Origin: Chromobacterium piscinae
GTDB lineage: Bacteria > Pseudomonadota > Gammaproteobacteria > Burkholderiales > Chromobacteriaceae
Length of the DNA: 64,000 bases
NCBI RefSeq assembly: GCF_021129175.1
Contig: NZ_JAJOHV010000003.1
Coordinates: forward strand, 62,001-126,000
Direction: 5' to 3'
The notes beneath the pieces are model-generated. The model saw nothing but the letters and a program-made list of their open reading frames with translations. It searched no databases and had not been told where the DNA came from. Below, piece after piece: positions 57,953-64,000 of this stretch (its first letter is position 1; each line of letters starts with the position of its first letter). The position numbers and the translations under genes are program-made.

Positions 57953-59395
57953 ATGTCTACAAAAGGACAACGTAACCACGCGCGCCAACCGGTCGCGCGT
58001 GCCAAAGGTCATGAAACCTCGCAGCCGCGCCAGAATGCCGGCCGCAGCCAGAGCCAGTCGCGCCAGGGCCAGGGCAAGAACACCGCCGCCGGCGCCCAGC
58101 CGCGCTTCCCGCAGCAGCAAGCGCAACAAGGCCAGCAAGGCCGCCGCGGCGGTCAACAGCGCCAGGCGCGCGACGCTTACGGCAACCCCATCGCGCCGAC
58201 GCAGAACGGCGTGCCGCTGTTCAAGCTGAGCCGCCGCGAGCAGGAACAGCAGGCGCTGGCCGCAGGCAACCGCAAGCCGCAGTATCAACGCGACAGCAAT
58301 GGCGACGTCAACGGCAATGTGGCGCTGGACCACGAGCAGCGTTTCGGCAACAAGAACGCCGCGCGCCCGGCCGCCAATGGAAACGCCGCGAGGGGCCGAA
58401 AGCCCGCGGCCGCCCAGGCCCAGTCCGGCCAGGCTCCGGCGACGGAAGCCAAGCCGCGCGGCGACGCCAAGCCCAAGCTGCAGGTGCAGAAGGCCAAGAA
58501 ACTGCGTCTGCGCAGCCCCAGCCAGGACATCAAGAACAAGGCGCAGAAGCTGAAGGAAGTGCGCGTCGATCTGAACGAGATCGAGCCGGTGCGCTTGCAG
58601 AAGGCCCTGTCCTCGTCCGGCGTCGGCTCCCGCCGCGAGATGGAAGAGTGGATCGAGGCCGGCCTGGTCACCGTAAACGGCAAGAAGGCTAGCCTGGGCG
58701 ACAAGGTGGGCCCGCAGGACAAGGTGCTGGTCAAGGGCGACCAGATCAAGCTGAAGTGGCCGGACCGCCTGCCGCGCGTGATCATGTACCACAAGGAAGA
58801 GGGCGAGATCGTCACCCGCGATGATCCGGAAGGCCGCGTCACCGTGTTCGACCGTCTGCCGCAAGCCAAGTCCAGCCGCTGGGTGGCCATCGGCCGTCTG
58901 GACGTCAATACCGCCGGCCTGCTGCTGATCACCACTAGCGGCGAGCTGGCCAACCGCATGATGCACCCCAGCTTCGAAGTGGAGCGCGAGTACTCGGTGC
59001 GCGTGCTGGGCGATCTGACTCCGGAAATCATGAAGGAAATGACCAAGGGCGTGGAACTGGAAGACGGCGAAGCCCGTTTCGACCGCATTTTCCAGACCGG
59101 CGGCCAGGAAGAGTCCGCCAACCAGTGGTTCAACGTGGTGATCAAGGAAGGCCGCAACCGCGAAGTGCGCCGCATGTTCGAGCATTTCGGCCTGACCGTC
59201 AGCCGGCTGATGCGCGTGCGTTTCGGCAATATCGGTTTGCCTCCTCGCCTGAAGCGCGGCCAGTTCTATGAGCTGAACGCCGCCGAGGTCGCCGCGGTGA
59301 TGAAATGGTCCAACCTGACTGTCACCGGCGGCAAGAAGACCGGCGGCCAGCGCCGCGGTTCGCCTCGCAAGCCCAAGGCCGCGCGCAGCGAGTAA
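57953..59395 (+). CDS. rluB: 23S rRNA pseudouridine synthase RluB with long N-terminal extension
   Basis: A 480-residue RsuA/RluB-type enzyme that modifies U2605 of 23S rRNA in E. coli. The S4 domain begins near residue 205 (VRLQKALSSSGVGSRREME), and the catalytic aspartate lies in IGRLDVNTAGLLL, with EGRNREVRRMFEHFG downstream. The first 190 residues are low-complexity, rich in Gln, Arg, Asn, Ala and Lys, and much longer than in typical RluB. The frame is open and the ATG has a GGAAAG site, so the extension is probably translated. The C-terminus is also basic (GGQRRGSPRKPKAARSE). Confidence 0.94.
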   Translation: MSTKGQRNHARQPVARAKGHETSQPRQNAGRSQSQSRQGQGKNTAAGAQPRFPQQQAQQGQQGRRGGQQRQARDAYGNPIAPTQNGVPLFKLSRREQEQQALAAGNRKPQYQRDSNGDVNGNVALDHEQRFGNKNAARPAANGNAARGRKPAAAQAQSGQAPATEAKPRGDAKPKLQVQKAKKLRLRSPSQDIKNKAQKLKEVRVDLNEIEPVRLQKALSSSGVGSRREMEEWIEAGLVTVNGKKASLGDKVGPQDKVLVKGDQIKLKWPDRLPRVIMYHKEEGEIVTRDDPEGRVTVFDRLPQAKSSRWVAIGRLDVNTAGLLLITTSGELANRMMHPSFEVEREYSVRVLGDLTPEIMKEMTKGVELEDGEARFDRIFQTGGQEESANQWFNVVIKEGRNREVRRMFEHFGLTVSRLMRVRFGNIGLPPRLKRGQFYELNAAEVAAVMKWSNLTVTGGKKTGGQRRGSPRKPKAARSE

Positions 59396-59482
59396 GCCGG
59401 GTTTCCGCGAGAGCGGAATCCGCGTCGAAGATATGGGCGACCGCCGAGAGGCGGTTGCCCGTTTTGTTTTTCGGGAGGTTTG

Positions 59483-59950
59483 TTGGAAGAATTCGGTCAA
59501 TGCCAAGCCGGCCTGCCCCTGCCGGCGCCGGAGAGAAAACAGCGCGCGTCCATCGTCATCATCGAGGACGGCAGGCTGCTGTTGATGCACAGGGTCAAGC
59601 CGGGCAAGGACTATTACTCGCTGCCCGGCGGCAATATCAAGCGGAGCGAGACGGCGGCGATCGCCTGCGTGCGCGAGACGCGCGAGGAAACCGGCTTGAA
59701 CGTCTGGCTGGTGCCCGGCCCGCTGTGCGTGCTGGAGAGCGAGAGCCGGACCGAGCACGTGTTCGTCGCCCGCGAGCATCGCGGCATGCTGAGGCTGGGC
59801 GGCCCGGAGCTGGCCAAGCTGTCGCCGGACAATCTTTACGAATTGGTCTGGCTGGACGCCGAGGCCTTGGAGCGGGTCAAGCTGCGGCCCAAGTCGCTGC
59901 GTCCGCATTGCCTGGCTCTGCTGGAGGAGGCGGGACAGGCTGGGGCATAA
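59483..59950 (+). CDS. Nudix hydrolase
   Basis: A 155-residue Nudix protein. The box is complete: GGNIKRSETAAIA continuing CVRETREETGL. The substrate is unknown. There is no ATG near the N-terminus; the best start is TTG 59483, four bases after GGGAGG, with TTG 59480 as the alternative. greB follows after 28 nt, so they may be co-transcribed. Confidence 0.83.
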   Translation: MEEFGQCQAGLPLPAPERKQRASIVIIEDGRLLLMHRVKPGKDYYSLPGGNIKRSETAAIACVRETREETGLNVWLVPGPLCVLESESRTEHVFVAREHRGMLRLGGPELAKLSPDNLYELVWLDAEALERVKLRPKSLRPHCLALLEEAGQAGA

Positions 59951-59978
59951 TGGCGCAACCCGTATCAGGATGAACGAC

Positions 59979-60533
59979 ATGAGCAAGGCGTTTACCAAAG
60001 AAGACGAGCAGCAGGACGACGACCTGCCGGCCGAGCGCCGCCTGCCGGCCTCGACCAAGAACTACATCACTCCGGTCGGCTGGCAGCGGCTGAAGGACGA
60101 GCTGTACCACCTGGTGAATCGCGAGCGTCCGGAGATGGTGCAGGTGGTGAACTGGGCGGCGAGCAACGGCGACCGCTCGGAAAACGGCGATTACTTGTAC
60201 GGCAAGCGTCGGCTGCGCGAGATAGATCGCCGCATACGCTTCCTGACCAAGCGGCTGGAGATCGCCGAGGTGGTGGACCCGGAAGCGCGCGAAGCCACCG
60301 ATCAGGTGTTCTTCTCCGCCACCGTGCTGATCCAACGCGGCGACGGCAACGAGCAGCGCCTGTCCATCGTCGGCGTCGACGAGATCGATCTGGCGCGCGG
60401 CCGCATCAGCTGGATCTCGCCGATCGCGCGGGCCTTGTTGAAGTCGCGCGAGGGCGACAGCGTGCTGTTCCGCGGTCCGGACGGCGACGAGGATATCGAA
60501 GTGCTGGAGGTCTGCTACGTCCGCCTGGACTGA
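59979..60533 (+). CDS. greB: Transcription elongation factor GreB
   Basis: A 184-residue factor that rescues backtracked RNA polymerase by stimulating transcript cleavage. The coiled-coil domain has the acidic tip region WAASNGDRSENGDY and the GreB-specific LYGKRRLREIDRRIRFLTKRL. The ATG at 59979 has AGGA eight bases upstream; the ATG at 59970 overlaps that site. An acidic N-terminal extension of about 20 residues precedes the domain. A terminator follows. Confidence 0.96.
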   Translation: MSKAFTKEDEQQDDDLPAERRLPASTKNYITPVGWQRLKDELYHLVNRERPEMVQVVNWAASNGDRSENGDYLYGKRRLREIDRRIRFLTKRLEIAEVVDPEAREATDQVFFSATVLIQRGDGNEQRLSIVGVDEIDLARGRISWISPIARALLKSREGDSVLFRGPDGDEDIEVLEVCYVRLD

Positions 60534-60557
60534 GGCGGAACGCGGATGGAAAAATAG

Positions 60558-60582
60558 CGGCCCGGAATATTCCGGGCCGTTT
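60558..60582 (+). terminator. Intrinsic terminator after greB
   Basis: A perfect 9-bp stem CGGCCCGGA / TCCGGGCCG with ATAT loop, then TTTCTGTTT. It lies between convergent greB and the MarR gene. Confidence 0.8.
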
Positions 60583-60603
60583 CTGTTTGGGCGGCGGGCG
60601 GGA

Positions 60604-61062
60604 TCAGGGCTGCATGTGCTCGGACAGCTTGCCGTTGATCATGAACCAGTCGCGGGTGGCCTTGTCGCCGCAATCGTCGAAGGCATTCTGCAGCACCCGC
60701 TGCTGCTCGCGGTGGAGGGCTTCCTCCAGCCTGAGGCCTTCCTCGCTCAGCGTCAGTTGCTTGACGCGCTTGTCGTGCGGAGCCGGCTGGCTGAGAACCA
60801 GCTCCATTTCCATCAGCTGGCGCAGCGGGATGTTGATCGCCTGCTTGGTGACGCCGAGGAAGGACAGCAGATCCTTGACCGACAGCTTGGGATAGCGCGC
60901 CACGAAGAACAGGATGCGGTGGTGGACGCGGGCCAGGCCTCGCCGGGCCAGCATTTCGTCCGGTTTGGCGGTCAACGCCTTGTACGCGTAGTAGAAAATC
61001 TCGATCGCTGCCCGGGTGTCCAGACCGGTTTCCGCCTCCTTGTTTGCAACAGACTGGCTCAT
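60604..61062 (-). CDS. MarR-family transcriptional regulator
   Basis: A 152-residue winged-helix regulator. The recognition region is LSVKDLLSFLGVTKQAINIPLRQLME and the wing contains PHDKRVKQLTLSEEG, typical of MarR. AGGACA lies about six bases before the ATG. The nearest gene upstream on the same strand is an exported DUF4892-like protein 56 nt away; the target and ligand are unknown. Confidence 0.9.
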   Translation of the reverse strand: MSQSVANKEAETGLDTRAAIEIFYYAYKALTAKPDEMLARRGLARVHHRILFFVARYPKLSVKDLLSFLGVTKQAINIPLRQLMEMELVLSQPAPHDKRVKQLTLSEEGLRLEEALHREQQRVLQNAFDDCGDKATRDWFMINGKLSEHMQP

Positions 61063-61118
61063 GTCGTGTCCTGTTCAGGTTGATGGGCGCCGGCGGCCGC
61101 CGGCATGAATAAGAAGGT

Positions 61119-61751
61119 TCAGCGCTGGCGAATCACCACGTTGACGCTGGAAAGCGGGTGGGAGCTGATTTCCCCGACCGCGACCGATACCCAGGTGTCG
61201 TCCTTGTGCGCGACCAGGTAGCGGTCGGTCTTGTGATAGACGATGAAGGATGAATTCTGGGCGGTCTGCCAGAGGCTGGGGTCGTTGGCGCAGGGCTTGT
61301 CGCAGACGAAATCCAACGCGTAGCCGTTCTGGCGCAACTGGCTCTGGTAGGCGGCCCACACCTGCATCGTGCTCTGGGTGTCCGGGTGTTCGTACAGATC
61401 CTTGTAGACCTGGCCCCGCAGCAGCTCCGACTTGACGACGCGGATCGAGCCGTCGTTGTTCAGGTTGGGGCGGCTCAGGAATACTGTTTGCTCGTCCAGC
61501 TCCTTGTAGCTGTGGCGGTATTCATCCAGCTTGGCCGGCAGCGGCGAGACGACCGGCGACGGCTGGCTCAGCCGCAGTCTGGGCGTGGTGGATTGGTCGC
61601 CGGTCTGGTTGGAGCCGATGGCGCCGCCGACGCTTTTGACCGTGTCGACGGCCTGGTTGACTGAGTTGAGCACCGAGCCCAGGTCGAAGGCCTGGGCTTG
61701 GCTGCAGGACAATGCGGAAAAGGCGAGGCAGGCTGCGGCGAAGCGGCGCAT
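61119..61751 (-). CDS. Exported protein, DUF4892-like
   Basis: A 210-residue protein with a signal peptide (RRFAAACLAFSALSCSQAQA). The segment GQVYKDLYEHPDTQSTMQVWAAYQSQLRQNGYALDF resembles the DUF4892 pattern (split here into GQVYKDLYEHP and STMQVWAAYQSQL). Two cysteines follow (FVCDKPCAND). GGAG lies seven bases before the ATG at 61751; a TTG start at 61763 is less likely. Function is unknown; a periplasmic or outer-membrane place is inferred from the signal peptide. Confidence 0.75.
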   Translation of the reverse strand: MRRFAAACLAFSALSCSQAQAFDLGSVLNSVNQAVDTVKSVGGAIGSNQTGDQSTTPRLRLSQPSPVVSPLPAKLDEYRHSYKELDEQTVFLSRPNLNNDGSIRVVKSELLRGQVYKDLYEHPDTQSTMQVWAAYQSQLRQNGYALDFVCDKPCANDPSLWQTAQNSSFIVYHKTDRYLVAHKDDTWVSVAVGEISSHPLSSVNVVIRQR

Positions 61752-61942
61752 GCGCGTCTCCAATGCATGGGTTGATCACGGATGCGTCAGTATCCCGGCA
61801 GCGACTGAATAGATCAATGACATTTTCATTTCCACGCCGTGGGGAGGGAGATGAGTGTTGCGGCGCGGCTGCGGGGCCGGGTTTGTTAGCGCTAATCCTG
61901 GCGTCGCGCCCTCCGGTGAGGCTGCTTCAATGGGGGGACGCT

Positions 61943-61972
61943 GGACTGGCGCGACGTGCCAGGCGCCAGTCC
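61943..61972. repeat. Inverted repeat after the M3 peptidase gene
   Basis: A perfect 10-bp repeat GGACTGGCGC / GCGCCAGTCC with a 10-nt loop, just beyond the 3' end of the minus-strand peptidase gene. It has no T-run in either direction, so it is a stem rather than a typical terminator. Confidence 0.5.
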
Positions 61973-61983
61973 GCCAGCGCGCT

Positions 61984-63999
61984 CTAGCTTGCCAGTCCTC
62001 TTTTTTTCAACATGGCCTGCGCCGATGGTTCCCGTCCGCAGAAAGCCTGGAAGGTCTGCCGCGGGTCGCGGGCGTTGCCGGCGCTGTAGATGTGGCGGCG
62101 CAGCGCGTCGGCGAGCCCGGCGTCGAACAGGTCGCCGCTTTCCTCGAAGCGGGCGAAGGCTTCGGCTTCCAGCACTTCCGCCCATAAGTAGACGTAGTAG
62201 CCGGCCGCGTAGCCGCCGTTGAACAGATGGTTGAAGTGGGGAAGCGAATGGGCGAGTTCAGCCTCAGCCGGCAGGCCGTAATGCTGGCACAGCTCGGCTT
62301 CGAAGGCGGAGGGATCGTCGACGCCGTCGGCTTCCTGGTGCAGCGCCAGGTCCAGCAAGGCTGATATCGTGTAGCGAACGGTGGCGTAGCCCTGTTGGAA
62401 GTTTTGCGCGGCCAATATTTTAGCCACCAGCGCCGGCGGGATGGCCGCGCCGGTTTCCGCGTGGCGGGCGTGTCTGTCCAATATCTCCGGCACCAGCGCC
62501 CAGTTCTCCATCAGCTGCGACGGCAACTCCACGTAGTCGCGCGGCACCCTCGTGCCGGCCAGGCGTTGATAGCGCACGTTGGACAGCAGGCAGTGCAGGC
62601 CATGGCCGAATTCATGGAACAGCGTGCGCACGTCGTCGAAGCTCAGCAGTGTCGGCTCGCCCTTGGCGAAATTGGTTTTGTTGACGACGATGGGTAGCGA
62701 TGTGCCGCCATGCAGGCCCTGGGCGCGGTAAATGCTGTTCCAGGCGCCGCTTTTCTTGCCGGGGCGGGCGAAATTGTCGCTGAGGAAAATGCCGATCAAC
62801 TGGCCGTGGCGGCTTACTTCCCAGCTGCGGACATCGGCGTGGTAGCGAGGCAGGTCATGTCGTTCTTCGAAGCTGAGGCCAAACAAGCGGCCCGCTACAT
62901 CGAACATGGCGGCCAGCATGTTTTCCAGGCTGAAATATGGCTTCACTTCCGCATCGTCCAGCGCGTAGCGCTGCAGCCGGACCTTCTCCGCCAGATAGCG
63001 CCAGTCCCAAGGCGCGATGTCTTCAGGCAGGCCTTCGCGTCTGGCGGTTTCCTGCAGCAGCGCCTTTTCCCGCGCGAACTGGCCGAGCGCGGCTTCCCAG
63101 GTCGGCTCCAGCAGCCGGTACACCGCTTGCGCCGAGCCGGCCATGCGGTCGCTCAGCGCGTAATCGGCGTAGTTGGCGTAGCCGAGCAGGCGGGCTTGTC
63201 GCTGTCGCAGCGTCAGGATGCGGCGGAGAATTGGGCGGTTATCCCGCGCAGGCTGCGAGCCGCGCCCGGTTTTGGCGTGCCAAATGGCGGCGCGAAGATC
63301 GGAGCGGCTGGAGTGAGTGAGGAAGGCGGCGGCGGAAGAGTGGGCCAGCGTTGCGGCATAGCCTTCCAGGCCGCGCTGGCGCGCGGCTTCCGCCATCGTT
63401 TCGCGCAGCGCCGCCGGCAGGCCGGCCAGCTCGGCTTCATCGCGCAGCTGCAGCGCGTACTCGGCTTCGTCGGTCAGGATGTTTTGGCCGAATTCGGTGG
63501 ATAGTCGAGCCAGCTCGGCGGCGCAATCAGCGAATTCGCTTCGAGCTTTGTCTCGCAGGCAGGCGCCGGCCATCGTGAAGTCGAGATGCAGGCGTTGCAG
63601 CAGGCGGCGAGCCTCAGCGTCCAGCTCCAGCTCCACGGCCTGCTTGGCAACGGCGTCCAGGCGGGCGAACAGTTTCTCATTCAGATAGATGGCGCTGTGA
63701 TGAGCTGCCAGTTTGGGCGCTAATTCGCGCTCGGCCGCTCTCAACTCGGGCGACGAGTGAGACACGCACAGGTTATGGAAAACAAGCGAAACCCGATTCA
63801 GCGGCACGGCAGCCGTTTCCAGCGCTTCCAGCGTGTTGGCGAAATCGGCTGGCTCGGCCTGATTGGCGATATCCTCCACCGCCTGGCGGTGCTCCGTCAT
63901 CAGCAGTTCCAGCGCCGGCGCGAAATGCTCGGCGCGGATGAGATCGAACGGCGGCAGTTGGTGCGGCGTGCGCCAGTCTTGCAGCAGCGGGTTGCTCAT
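61984..63999 (-). CDS. M3-family zinc oligopeptidase / peptidyl-dipeptidase (Dcp- or PrlC-like)
   Basis: A 671-residue cytoplasmic metallopeptidase. The zinc motif HEFGH is at residues 462-466, in LFHEFGHGLHCLL, and the third ligand glutamate is expected in the following helix, where ELPSQLMENW is conserved. GTRVPRDYVELPSQ is more like Dcp than oligopeptidase A. It would degrade short peptides. The start codon is just inside the window (63997-63999), so the gene is complete, but its upstream region is not visible. Confidence 0.93.
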   Translation of the reverse strand: MSNPLLQDWRTPHQLPPFDLIRAEHFAPALELLMTEHRQAVEDIANQAEPADFANTLEALETAAVPLNRVSLVFHNLCVSHSSPELRAAERELAPKLAAHHSAIYLNEKLFARLDAVAKQAVELELDAEARRLLQRLHLDFTMAGACLRDKARSEFADCAAELARLSTEFGQNILTDEAEYALQLRDEAELAGLPAALRETMAEAARQRGLEGYAATLAHSSAAAFLTHSSRSDLRAAIWHAKTGRGSQPARDNRPILRRILTLRQRQARLLGYANYADYALSDRMAGSAQAVYRLLEPTWEAALGQFAREKALLQETARREGLPEDIAPWDWRYLAEKVRLQRYALDDAEVKPYFSLENMLAAMFDVAGRLFGLSFEERHDLPRYHADVRSWEVSRHGQLIGIFLSDNFARPGKKSGAWNSIYRAQGLHGGTSLPIVVNKTNFAKGEPTLLSFDDVRTLFHEFGHGLHCLLSNVRYQRLAGTRVPRDYVELPSQLMENWALVPEILDRHARHAETGAAIPPALVAKILAAQNFQQGYATVRYTISALLDLALHQEADGVDDPSAFEAELCQHYGLPAEAELAHSLPHFNHLFNGGYAAGYYVYLWAEVLEAEAFARFEESGDLFDAGLADALRRHIYSAGNARDPRQTFQAFCGREPSAQAMLKKRGLAS

Positions 64000-64000
64000 G

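Overview
The window reads as a chromosomal segment of a GC-rich betaproteobacterium of the Neisseriales, most like Chromobacterium or a close relative. This rests on protein flavour and gene order (the yceD-rpmF-plsX-fabHDG-acpP-fabF block, a gcvT-gcvH-gcvP locus under a tandem glycine riboswitch, a neisserial-type porin, mnmA-nudJ linkage), not on any database search. No rRNA, tRNA, insertion sequence, prophage or CRISPR array was found. Almost all the DNA is coding, and many transcription units end in clear intrinsic terminators.

Layout. 1-7.9 kb: a chemotaxis operon, cheA (5' end outside the window)-cheW-receptor-cheR-cheB-cheD. Its receptor carries four tandem PAS units of exactly 138 residues and ends in a CheR-tethering pentapeptide. 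7.9-10.9 kb: ferredoxin fdxA, gluQ and an AdiC-like amino-acid antiporter. 11.0-15.8 kb: tandem glycine riboswitch and the glycine-cleavage genes. 16-24.4 kb: a TehB-like methyltransferase, a PAS-PAS-GGDEF-EAL protein, an orphan dipeptide-type binding protein, a TetR regulator, an outer-membrane porin, and a long AT-rich intergenic region that may hold a small RNA. 24.5-27.0 kb (minus): maf, an RsmI-like methylase and pncB. 27.1-33.6 kb: the fatty-acid synthesis cluster with rpmF and yceD. 33.7-41.5 kb: pabB-pabC, a dicarboxylate-type symporter, tyrA, an SDR enzyme, and a divergent LysR/MFS pair with a visible T-N11-A site.

41.6-44.6 kb: a minus-strand nudJ-exported protein-mnmA unit, divergent from bfd and followed by bfr, with two Fur-box-like sequences in the divergent region. 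44.6-47.6 kb: a DUF945 (YdgA-type) protein and a three-histidine-box fatty-acid desaturase. 47.7-51.7 kb: methyltransferase, cystathionine beta-synthase, cystathionine gamma-lyase and a RidA-family protein, which together look like a reverse-transsulfuration locus with its own enamine clean-up. 52-55.6 kb: an accessory-looking group of exported proteins (a 531-residue single-heme-motif protein, a small proline-rich protein, an unknown exported protein and a papain-like cysteine protease) separated by AT-rich spacers. 55.6-64 kb: housekeeping genes (miaA, GNAT, scpB, rluB, a Nudix enzyme, greB, a MarR regulator, an exported DUF4892-like protein and an M3 oligopeptidase).

The least explained parts are the exported-protein group at 52-55.6 kb, the AT-rich 22.9-23.6 kb region with an orphan minus-strand terminator, and the methyltransferase/transsulfuration locus with AT-rich inverted repeats in front of its genes.
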